A stretch of DNA of 64,000 nt from Bin127 sp965203505 (GTDB taxonomy: Bacteria; Chloroflexota; Dehalococcoidia; Lucifugimonadales; Lucifugimonadaceae). Where the stretch lies: contig OZ241880.1 of assembly GCA_965203505.1 (NCBI GenBank), forward strand, positions 2,604,001-2,668,000, read 5' to 3'. The notes under the pieces were generated by a model. The model made no database searches and was not told where the DNA came from. It saw only the letters and a list, made by a program, of their open reading frames with translations. A program made the position numbers and the translations under genes. Numbering within the stretch: the first letter of the stretch is position 1; each line of letters begins with the position of its first letter. Below, in pieces: positions 18,430-26,335 of the stretch.

Positions 18430-20370
18430 TTACTGTACCGGCTCGAGCTCGTTGAGCACCAACTGGAACGTGAGGTGCCAGAACGCACCGTTGACGTACG
18501 GGTTGTCGTGCGTCGGCCAGTTTGTCCAATACGTCGTGTTCATCGGGATGCGGTGGTAGAACTCGAGGACCTGAACGTCCGGAAGCTCATCCAACCAGAT
18601 CTCCATCGCATCGGCCCAAAGCTCTTCGAGGCGTGCAATGTCATCGATGGCGGTCGCGAAGACCTCGTCGGTGATGGCGTTGAACTCTTCGTTGTACCAG
18701 TGATACGCGTTCGGCGGCTGGTTGTCGGGACCTGGCGCCGCATCGGGATCGTAGGTCTTAGGGTCACCACCGGTGTAGAGGCGCAACGTGAAGTACGGGT
18801 CGCGCACCGATCCGCCGTGACCACGGAGACCACACGAAGCCTCACCGTTCGACTGCCTCGACCATGCGTCAGGCGGCGTGCTGTAGGACGACTTGATGCC
18901 GTGGTTGTCCAACTGACGCGCCACGATCGGGCCGTAGTGGTTGAAGATGCCGAAACTGAGAATGTCGCACACGACCACGTTGCCATCGCGTTCCCAGTAT
19001 CCGTCGGCATTCTTGGAGTAACCCGCCTCCGTCATCAACTCATCTCCCCTCTCGGGGTTATAGGCGGTGGTGTCGTGCGTTGAAGTCAGCTTGTCTTCGA
19101 CGACATCGAAGTATCGCTGCAACGGCGCGTAGGTCGGTATGGGCAGGTATGAGAGCGTTCCCGCGCCGCCGAAACCGATCTCGATCAACTGTTCACGGTT
19201 CAGGTAGTTGGAAAGCGCCCAGCGTACGCGCTTGTCGTCATACGGCGGCTCGCTAGCGTTGAACAATAGCCCAATCGGCCACCAGTCGACGTATCCGTAC
19301 GGTGGGTTGAAGCCTGAGTGCGTGATGATTGCGCTGTTGCGAGACAACACTTCACGCATGGTGCCGGTCTGCAACGACAAAGAAGCGTCAGCACGGTTAG
19401 CGATCATCTCTTGCGCCATCTGCGTCTCACCCGGGTTAGGGATGTAGACGATCTGGAGTACTTCCGGCATCTTGTCGACTAAACCTTGTTCGACGGCCCA
19501 CCAAGAGTCACGGCGGTTAAGAATCTTCGACTGCGTGGAGGTTTGCACAACTTCCCACGGACCGGTGGTTACGGGCCAGCCTTTGGCCTTGTCGTAGTTC
19601 GTGAATTCGAACCAGTCATGCTGCTCGTACACGTGTTTGGGAACGATGTACACACCGATGTCAAACTTGTAGGTCATGAAGTAGAGGAACTTCGGTCGCG
19701 GACCCTTGAATTTCACTAATACCGTGTGATCGTCGATCTGTTCAACCGATTCGACGTCGGCTTGAATCTGACCTGAGTGCGGAAGGCCTGGCGTTGTGCG
19801 AAGGTGTTCAAGCGTGTACGCGACGTCGTGCGCGCCGAACGGCTCGCCGTCGCTCCAGCTGACACCTTGGCGAGTGTTGATCGTCAACTCGGTGAAGTCG
19901 TCGTTGTAACTCCACGATTCAGCGAGCCAGGGGTACTCCGTGTCATTGAACGCAGAGTAGAACGCAAGCGGTTCGAAGATCAGCTGTGGGCCGTCTTGGT
20001 GACTGACGCCGGAATATACGTTCCAGACGTCGTGGTTGGTGTACTGGCCAGCAGATCCGACACCGCCGGAGCCGCCCCAAAGCATGATGAACTGACGTTC
20101 TCTCGGAACCTCGCCATCTGCCATCATCATCGAATCGTCCATCGCGTCGCCGTCAGCAGCCGCGGTGACCTCTACTTCGACCACTTTCTCGACTTCTACG
20201 ACTTTTTCGACCTCGACGACCCTCTCGACCTCGACGGTCTCGACGATGCGTTCGGGCGCTTGGGTGATGACGCGCTCGACGACAACGGTCTCGACGACGG
20301 TCTCAGTGCCGCCGCATGCGAAAGCGAATGCCGTCACTGCAGCGATCGCCATAATCAATACGTATCTCAT
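18430..20370 (-). CDS. Peptide-type ABC solute-binding lipoprotein (copy 2 of tandem unit)
   Basis: 646 residues. Signal peptide with lipobox FAFAC (Cys about 19), a Val-Glu-Lys neck (about 25-72), an Asp/Met patch (DDSMMMADGE) and a family-5 binding domain. It differs from the copy at 14141 by small insertions, for example near YTGGDPKTYDPDAAPG, so the two may bind different ligands. GGGAGGTGA precedes the ATG. First gene of the - strand operon that runs to 9796. Confidence 0.92.
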   Translation of the reverse strand: MRYVLIMAIAAVTAFAFACGGTETVVETVVVERVITQAPERIVETVEVERVVEVEKVVEVEKVVEVEVTAAADGDAMDDSMMMADGEVPRERQFIMLWGGSGGVGSAGQYTNHDVWNVYSGVSHQDGPQLIFEPLAFYSAFNDTEYPWLAESWSYNDDFTELTINTRQGVSWSDGEPFGAHDVAYTLEHLRTTPGLPHSGQIQADVESVEQIDDHTVLVKFKGPRPKFLYFMTYKFDIGVYIVPKHVYEQHDWFEFTNYDKAKGWPVTTGPWEVVQTSTQSKILNRRDSWWAVEQGLVDKMPEVLQIVYIPNPGETQMAQEMIANRADASLSLQTGTMREVLSRNSAIITHSGFNPPYGYVDWWPIGLLFNASEPPYDDKRVRWALSNYLNREQLIEIGFGGAGTLSYLPIPTYAPLQRYFDVVEDKLTSTHDTTAYNPERGDELMTEAGYSKNADGYWERDGNVVVCDILSFGIFNHYGPIVARQLDNHGIKSSYSTPPDAWSRQSNGEASCGLRGHGGSVRDPYFTLRLYTGGDPKTYDPDAAPGPDNQPPNAYHWYNEEFNAITDEVFATAIDDIARLEELWADAMEIWLDELPDVQVLEFYHRIPMNTTYWTNWPTHDNPYVNGAFWHLTFQLVLNELEPVQ

Positions 20371-20437
20371 TTCGGGGTCACCTCCCTATGTTGCGGGCCG
20401 CGCTCATGAAGCCGCACATTGCGGCAAGTGTGCGCGG

Positions 20438-20466
20438 ACTCTAACACGATGAAGCGGCTTCGTCAA
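20438..20466 (-). promoter_or_regulatory. Sigma70-like promoter with leader hairpin, copy 2
   Basis: On the - strand TTGACG (20461-20466) and TAGAGT (20438-20443) are spaced by 17 bases, about 70 bases before the ATG at 20370. A leader hairpin GCCGC-loop-GCGGC lies at 20411-20425, matching the one before copy 1. Confidence 0.6.
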
Positions 20467-20622
20467 TTTCGCGGGTGAATTGTCGGCGGTAAGTGCAACA
20501 TCGGTTACCAAATGCGACGTTTTTGGGGAGTACCGCGCATGTTTGACATCGAAAGTCGTTAGTTACGGCTAACACGTCATCTTTAGCGCATCCAAATCCA
20601 GTGGTATTGCACAATTGAAGGT

Positions 20623-21420
20623 ATGGAAAATTCAAACTCTTCTTCTTCAGTAAACGACGAAACTTCTGAAGCGACCTCATCACCGGAAACCCGCACCCAG
20701 GCTCTGAATCGAATCCGTGACGCGGAGAACGAGCGGCTGGGTGTAGAGCGTTCGACTCAGAAGCGTCTGATGTGGTTGGGAGCCGTAACTGGCGCCTCGG
20801 TGGGTATGCTGGTCGGCTATCTTGCTACTCTGGTGACAATCGTCGACAGCGGTGTCGGTGAGTTCGGGTTCGAGTTCTATCGGCCGAATTTCTTGCAAGG
20901 TTTTTTGCGAGTGGTGACGGCGTATCTTATCGGCGGTGGTGCAGTTGGAGGCGCACTGATGTATGTGTTGTTCACCTCTAGGCAAGAAGCCTCGAGCGTT
21001 TTCAGGTGGGCGATTGCCGGCATCGCTTACTCCTTAGCCACACCATTGCTAATAGGATTTCTGCTTCCGTTGACGATTTTGATATTCGGCGATTTCGTCG
21101 AAGGTTTGCGACCCGGGCTCTGGTTGTCGGCATTCGTCGAAACGCTACTCGGGTCATTCTTGGACGGTTACATCTTCCTGGTCAAGGTTCTCTATGCGGG
21201 GGTTGTGGGAGGATTGCTATTCGTGGTGATCACGGCGTTGGTTTATGCGGGTTCGCAAAGACTTTCGCTGCCGATGTCATTGACGGACGAGATGCCCAAA
21301 TCGTTAGTGCTTTACGTCGTTGCCGGTTGTGTAGCGTTGATACCGCTAGTCGTAATCGCATTCGGACCTTTTTCACTTGCCACTGCCGTTGCATCGTTCT
21401 TGACTGGCGAGAAGCTTTGA
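20623..21420 (+). CDS. Six-segment membrane protein of unknown function
   Basis: 265 residues. A Ser/Glu-rich N-terminus is followed by a charged helix (LNRIRDAENERLGVERSTQK) and about six membrane segments. The spacing of segments and the motif around LLGSFLDGYIFLVKVLYAGVVGG recall the protein at 9094. It is divergent from the ABC operon that starts at 20370, so the two share an intergenic region. No known family recognised. Confidence 0.75.
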   Translation: MENSNSSSSVNDETSEATSSPETRTQALNRIRDAENERLGVERSTQKRLMWLGAVTGASVGMLVGYLATLVTIVDSGVGEFGFEFYRPNFLQGFLRVVTAYLIGGGAVGGALMYVLFTSRQEASSVFRWAIAGIAYSLATPLLIGFLLPLTILIFGDFVEGLRPGLWLSAFVETLLGSFLDGYIFLVKVLYAGVVGGLLFVVITALVYAGSQRLSLPMSLTDEMPKSLVLYVVAGCVALIPLVVIAFGPFSLATAVASFLTGEKL

Positions 21421-21499
21421 GCTCAGGATCGTTCGCCGAACCGATGCAGCGAATCAAGTACAATCGAACTTGGTTAAATCAGCAAGAGTCAGGAAACCC

Positions 21500-21847
21500 A
21501 TGTCTAGGCAAGTTCCCGGCGAACCGTACGCCCGCATCACATCCCAAGAAGCCTACGAAATGGTCCAAAACGGCGATTCGACCGTCGTAGATGTCAGAAA
21601 CCCCGACGAATGGGAAGCGGGTCATGTCGAAGGTGCAATTTGGGTGCCAGTCGATGACATAATCCCAAGGTTTGACGAATTGCCTACGGAGGGCAATCTC
21701 TTGTTCATCTGTGAGGTGGGTGCGCGCAGCGGATTGGCTGCGGAGTATGCGGCTGCGATGGGTGCGGACACGGCACGGCTCTACAACATCGAAGACGGCA
21801 CGCCGGCTTGGATCGCTGGTGGATTGCCCCACGCGACCGGCGCGTGA
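21500..21847 (+). CDS. Rhodanese-like sulfurtransferase domain protein
   Basis: 115 residues from ATG 21500, which has AGGAAA just upstream; an in-frame TTG at 21470 has no ribosome site. A single rhodanese domain with the active-site loop CEVGARS (Cys nucleophile) and the usual VDVRNPDEWEAGHVEGA start. Such proteins move sulfane sulfur between carriers in the cytoplasm. It is the first gene of a run with pfkB-type kinase, ahcY and metK, which suggests a link to sulfur amino-acid metabolism, though the physical link may be chance. Confidence 0.85.
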   Translation: MSRQVPGEPYARITSQEAYEMVQNGDSTVVDVRNPDEWEAGHVEGAIWVPVDDIIPRFDELPTEGNLLFICEVGARSGLAAEYAAAMGADTARLYNIEDGTPAWIAGGLPHATGA

Positions 21848-21974
21848 GTCGCACGGTGGCAAGCGACGACATGCATAGCTCCGGGGTGGCGCGATTGCTT
21901 CGCAACCTCGGTGGCAAGATCGAAATCGTCTCTCTGGGTATTCCGCGTTTCGGCGCGCGCTTGAGAGGCACCTC

Positions 21975-22922
21975 GTGAAGGTATTGGTGGTAGGTTCGGT
22001 CGGTTACGACGACATTGAGACACCGGCGGGGGTCAGGAGGTCGCAATTGGGCGGTTCCGTCTGTTATTTCTCCGTAGCCGCCAGCTACTTCACTGATGTA
22101 GCGATTATCGGCATCGCAGGCGAAGATTTTCAACATGCGGACAGGCAGCTACTCGATTCACGCGGGGTTGATCTGAGCGGTCTTGAAATCGCAAAAGGCA
22201 AGACGTTCCGCTGGCACGGCAGTTACCTCAACGACATTAATGATGCCGAGACCGTGGGTGCTGAGTTGAATGTATTCGCGGATTTCGATCCCGAAGTTTC
22301 AGAAACCCACGCATCCGCTCCGTTCCTATTTCTCGCCAACTGTGATCCTGAGACTCAGCAATCGGTTCTGAATCAGATGTCAGACGATCTTGAAATGGTG
22401 GCCGGGGACACCATGAACCACTGGATCATCGAGAAGCGTGACCCGCTCGAGAAGCTGATGACCCAACTCGACGTCTCGGTCATCAACGAAGGCGAAGCGA
22501 AGATGTTCACCGAAAAGACAAATCTGGTGGACGTGGCTGAAGGTATATCGAACGCTGGTCCGGAAAATGTGATCATCAAACGCGGCGAATACGGCGCTGC
22601 GTTTTTCGGGCAGGGGCAGCGCTTCATCGTTCCGGCGTATCCGGTGCAAAATGTCATCGACCCTACCGGCGCGGGCGACTCTTTTGCGGGCGGATTCATG
22701 GGTTACGTCGGCGCTGTCGGCAGGCACGATGCCGATGTATTCAGGCAGGCATTGATCGCTGGATCGGTGATTGCTTCATTCACAGTCGAAGGGTTTGGCC
22801 TGGAACGGCTGGCTCATCTGGCACCCGGCGAAATCGCTCGTCGGTACGATGAGTTCGCAGAGCTAACTGCATTCGATAGAGACTCAAGGTTGCCCTTAAG
22901 GGAACTTCAGTCGGCGATCTGA
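21975..22922 (+). CDS. PfkB-family kinase, possibly adenosine kinase
   Basis: 315 residues, GTG start with GAGAGG upstream. It has the N-terminal Gly-rich LGGSVCYFSVAAS region and the C-terminal PfkB signature DPTGAGDSFAGGF with the catalytic Asp. PfkB enzymes phosphorylate sugars or nucleosides. Because adenosylhomocysteinase follows 22 bases downstream and that enzyme releases adenosine, I infer that this kinase removes adenosine and pulls the reaction forward; ribokinase-like activity is the alternative. Confidence 0.8.
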   Translation: MKVLVVGSVGYDDIETPAGVRRSQLGGSVCYFSVAASYFTDVAIIGIAGEDFQHADRQLLDSRGVDLSGLEIAKGKTFRWHGSYLNDINDAETVGAELNVFADFDPEVSETHASAPFLFLANCDPETQQSVLNQMSDDLEMVAGDTMNHWIIEKRDPLEKLMTQLDVSVINEGEAKMFTEKTNLVDVAEGISNAGPENVIIKRGEYGAAFFGQGQRFIVPAYPVQNVIDPTGAGDSFAGGFMGYVGAVGRHDADVFRQALIAGSVIASFTVEGFGLERLAHLAPGEIARRYDEFAELTAFDRDSRLPLRELQSAI

Positions 22923-22944
22923 AATCAACCCAATCGGAGTATTG

Positions 22945-24198
22945 ATGAACTACGACATTACTGATATCGGCCTCGCAGCAGAGGGCGCGTTGAAGTCTGA
23001 ATGGGCGGACCAGCAGATGCCGGTGCTGCAGAGCATTCGACAACGCTTCGCGGACACTCGACCTTTGGAAGGAATACGCATCGCCGCGTGTCTGCATGTC
23101 ACATCTGAGACTTCCAATCTAGCGAAGACTTTGGTAGCTGGCGGCGCGGAGCTTGCGCTCTGTGCATCGAACCCGTTATCAACACAAGACGACATTGCTG
23201 CACATCTGGTTTCCGAGGGAATTTCGGTTTTTGCGCGAAACGGTGAAGATTCCGAGACTTACTACGATCACATCTCGGCCGCGGTAAATACGAAGCCGCA
23301 TCTCACGATCGATGACGGTGCTGACCTCGTCGCGATGCTCCACTCGGAAAAACGCGAGTTGCTCGACACCACGCTCGGAGGTATGGAGGAGACAACGACC
23401 GGCGTGATTCGACTCAAGGCACTCCACGCCGAGGGCAAGTTGGCGTATCCGATCATCGCCGTCAACGACGCGATGACTAAGCACATGTTCGACAACCGTT
23501 ACGGCACCGGTCAGAGCACGCTCGACGGCATAATCCGCGCGACGAACATGCTCATCACCGGTAAGTCGGTCGTGGTAATCGGCTACGGTTGGTGCGGGCG
23601 CGGATTCGCTGACCGCGCACGCGGGCTCGGTGCTCATACCGTCGTTTGCGAAGTTGACCCTGTCCGAGCCTTGGAAGCGGTGATGGATGGACACCGCGTG
23701 ATGGAGTTAGATGACGCATCGAAAATCGGTGACATCTTCCTCACCGTTACCGGAGGCCTGCACGCCATCGACAAGCATCACTTCGAAAACATGAAGTCGG
23801 GAGCCGTCGTCGCCAACTCCGGGCACTTCAATGTCGAGATAAACATTGATGCCCTGCGTGAAATGTCGGAGACACGGCGGTATGTCCGCCCGTTCGTGGA
23901 GGAACACACGCTGGAGGACGGACGCAGGATCAACCTTCTCGCTGAAGGCCGTCTCGTCAACCTTGCCGCTGCCGAAGGACATCCGCCTAGCGTGATGGAC
24001 ATGAGCTTCGCGAACCAAGCGCTGGCGAGCGAATACATCGCCACCAATCATGCGTCGCTCGGACCCGGCGTACACATGCTCCCGCCCGAGATCGACACGG
24101 AAATCGCCGCGATGAAATTGCAATCGATGGGAATGGGTTTCGACACGCTGACGGCAGAGCAGGAGAAATACCTGAACTCTTGGGAATCGGGAACGTAA
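22945..24198 (+). CDS. ahcY: Adenosylhomocysteinase
   Basis: 417 residues from ATG 22945, with GGAG five bases upstream; a TTG three bases earlier is too close to that site. The NAD-binding loop VVVIGYGWCGRG and the stretch EETTTGVIRLK are characteristic. It splits S-adenosylhomocysteine into homocysteine and adenosine. The length fits the short bacterial/archaeal form lacking the about 40-residue insert of many proteobacterial enzymes. It sits between a likely adenosine kinase and metK. Confidence 0.95.
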   Translation: MNYDITDIGLAAEGALKSEWADQQMPVLQSIRQRFADTRPLEGIRIAACLHVTSETSNLAKTLVAGGAELALCASNPLSTQDDIAAHLVSEGISVFARNGEDSETYYDHISAAVNTKPHLTIDDGADLVAMLHSEKRELLDTTLGGMEETTTGVIRLKALHAEGKLAYPIIAVNDAMTKHMFDNRYGTGQSTLDGIIRATNMLITGKSVVVIGYGWCGRGFADRARGLGAHTVVCEVDPVRALEAVMDGHRVMELDDASKIGDIFLTVTGGLHAIDKHHFENMKSGAVVANSGHFNVEINIDALREMSETRRYVRPFVEEHTLEDGRRINLLAEGRLVNLAAAEGHPPSVMDMSFANQALASEYIATNHASLGPGVHMLPPEIDTEIAAMKLQSMGMGFDTLTAEQEKYLNSWESGT

Positions 24199-24240
24199 AC
24201 TCATAGCCGCAACCTTTCTGGCACAACTAGGAAGCATCAC

Positions 24241-25440
24241 ATGACAAACAGCAGTTTCAAACACTTGATCACGTCAGAATCCGTATCCGACGGACATCCC
24301 GACAAAATCTGCGATCAGGTTTCAGATGCCGTCCTTGACGCGGCGCTGGCGGGTGATCCGAGTTCTCGAGTTGCTTGCGAGACATCCTGCACGACCAACC
24401 GATTGTGGATGTTCGGGGAAATAACCACCAGATCGAAGATCGATTTTGAAGCTGTTGCCAGAAGGACCATTCACGAGATCGGTTACGACGATCCCGAGTA
24501 CCAGTTCGACCACGAGACCTGCGAGATCAACGTCTACCTCCATGCCCAATCTCCAGACATCGATGCAGCGGTGAGCACCGCGTTAGAAGATCGCGGCGAA
24601 TCCGAAGGCTCCGACGCGCAACAGGGTGCCGGCGATCAAGGCATGATGATCGGCTACGCGGTCGACGAAACGCCTGAGTTGATGCCTCTACCGATCTCTC
24701 TAGCCCACCGTTTAACGAAGCGTATGAGCGACGCACGGCGCAACGGCTCCATCCCTTACCTGCGTCCCGACGCCAAGAGCCAAGTCACCATCGAATACAA
24801 CGAAGACCACGAACCCCAACGCATCGACACCATAGTCCTATCCACGTGGCACGCGCCTTACGTTGAGCAGTCTCAGATCGAATCGGACCTTATCGCCGAA
24901 GTCATCGATCCATTGGTCCCAGACGAGATGCGTGACAGCGAAACGCAGTATTTGATCAACCCCTCTGGCAGGTTCGTGACCGGCGGACCCCACGGAGATG
25001 CCGGATTGACCGGTCGCAAGATCATTGTCGACACCTACGGCGGTAGTGCCCGACACGGGGGCGGCGCGTTCTCCGGCAAGGACCCTTCGAAGGTCGATCG
25101 TTCAGGAGCATACGCCGCCCGATATGTAGCAAAGAACATCGTTGCAGCAGGTCTCGCAAAGCGAGCCGAAGTCCAAGTCGCGTACGCCATCGGTAAAGCA
25201 GAGCCCGTGTCCCTTATGGTCGAAACCCGAGGCACCGGCAAACTGCCGGATACCACGATCGCAGCAATTGTCGGCAACACTTTCGACCTGCGCCCCAGCG
25301 GCATCATCGAATCTTTGAACTTGCGGCGCCCAATTTATCGACCTGTCGCTGCATTTGGTCACTTCGGTCGACAGGATTTGGATCTGCCTTGGGAACGTAC
25401 GGACAAAGCCGATGCCCTAAAAGCTGCCGCTGGTGTTTGA
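24241..25440 (+). CDS. metK: S-adenosylmethionine synthetase
   Basis: 399 residues, the usual bacterial length. Motifs are SESVSDGHPDKICDQVSDA (12-30), GAGDQGMMIGYA and GGGAFSGKDPSKVDRS, covering the ATP and methionine sites. It makes SAM from methionine and ATP. It follows ahcY after 42 bases, so donor synthesis and by-product removal are encoded together. I see no SAM or SAH riboswitch upstream of the cluster. Confidence 0.97.
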   Translation: MTNSSFKHLITSESVSDGHPDKICDQVSDAVLDAALAGDPSSRVACETSCTTNRLWMFGEITTRSKIDFEAVARRTIHEIGYDDPEYQFDHETCEINVYLHAQSPDIDAAVSTALEDRGESEGSDAQQGAGDQGMMIGYAVDETPELMPLPISLAHRLTKRMSDARRNGSIPYLRPDAKSQVTIEYNEDHEPQRIDTIVLSTWHAPYVEQSQIESDLIAEVIDPLVPDEMRDSETQYLINPSGRFVTGGPHGDAGLTGRKIIVDTYGGSARHGGGAFSGKDPSKVDRSGAYAARYVAKNIVAAGLAKRAEVQVAYAIGKAEPVSLMVETRGTGKLPDTTIAAIVGNTFDLRPSGIIESLNLRRPIYRPVAAFGHFGRQDLDLPWERTDKADALKAAAGV

Positions 25441-25558
25441 ACCCCGCTGTTTACGGTAACCGATGAGTACGCAGCCTGACATCCGATTCGGAACCGACAC
25501 TACATTCCCATTCGTTGGAAGCCCCGCGTCGCGAGGGTGCCCATTCGGAACATCCGGT

Positions 25559-25888
25559 TCAACTGGAGGTTCTTCCCCCGAACTCTGAAATCACCTTGTC
25601 CGTAAATTCGATCGCTTCTTCAGCTGTTCGGAACCATTGCGTCCCTGTCTGATCGAACTGTATCGAGATCGGCTCGTCGTAGGACGCCCAATACTGGGCG
25701 TAGAACGTGATCTTCTTGTCGTCGAACGGCGAAGCGATCTCCTTTTTCAGCACGAGTTCGCCGTAGGGTTCCCAACCCGCATCCAAGAACGGTGACAGGA
25801 ATTGCGGGCCATATGTCCTGCTGCGATACTCGTTCGCAACGTAACTTTGTAACTCTTCGGCGACTTCGTTTGGCGTTCTTGTAGTCAT
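25559..25888 (-). CDS. Hypothetical protein
   Basis: 109 residues, starting MTTRTPNEVAEELQSYVANEY. It looks like a small soluble alpha/beta protein; I recognise no domain or motif. It follows the coiled-coil membrane protein gene at 25898-26176 by 9 bases on the same strand, so the two are probably co-transcribed. Confidence 0.65.
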   Translation of the reverse strand: MTTRTPNEVAEELQSYVANEYRSRTYGPQFLSPFLDAGWEPYGELVLKKEIASPFDDKKITFYAQYWASYDEPISIQFDQTGTQWFRTAEEAIEFTDKVISEFGGRTSS

Positions 25889-25897
25889 ACCGTCCCT

Positions 25898-26176
25898 CTA
25901 TGGTCTGTCCCAGAATTCAAGCACTGCGAAAATGATGCCGATCATGATACCCACGAGAACCGCGGTGTACACAACGAGTATCCCTGCTACCCACTTATAC
26001 ACCTCGCTCTTCACATTCGAAACGGCAGATTTCGCATCCGATGCGACAGATTTGACACCTGAAGCTTCTTTCATGGTCTCAGTTATCCGTTTCTGGATCT
26101 CGATCTCTCGGTAAGCGACTTCACTGCGCACCTTCTCTACTTCAACCTTGGTTGCTAAATGTTCTTGTTCGTTCAT
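25898..26176 (-). CDS. Small coiled-coil/transmembrane protein
   Basis: 92 residues from ATG 26174-26176, which fits the predicted fold; a longer frame from 26320 would run through a palindromic repeat and is rejected. A long N-terminal coiled coil (ATKVEVEKVRSEVAYREIEIQ) is followed by a C-terminal membrane segment (VAGILVVYTAVLVGIMIGIIFAV). Layout is the same as the 58-residue protein at 8765. Function unknown. Confidence 0.65.
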   Translation of the reverse strand: MNEQEHLATKVEVEKVRSEVAYREIEIQKRITETMKEASGVKSVASDAKSAVSNVKSEVYKWVAGILVVYTAVLVGIMIGIIFAVLEFWDRP

Positions 26177-26241
26177 ATCTCTACACTCTATTGCATGACA
26201 GCATGATCTAAAGGTTCTTACAGTCCAGACAAAACATCTCC

Positions 26242-26267
26242 TCATTCCCGCGAAGGTGGGAATCTGG
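26242..26267. repeat. Palindromic dispersed repeat
   Basis: A diverged copy of the 30-base palindromic family (TCATTCCCGCGAAGG with complement GGGAAT after it) in the gap between the small membrane protein and the phosphohexomutase gene. Confidence 0.55.
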
Positions 26268-26335
26268 AACGGACAGATACGCGGGAAACCACAGCCCATC
26301 ATTACAATCACACAAATCACAGTTCACATAAATCC

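Noticed and set aside
22921..24240. SAM or SAH riboswitch before ahcY or metK
   Set aside because: The gaps of 22 and 42 bases are too short and hold only ribosome sites.
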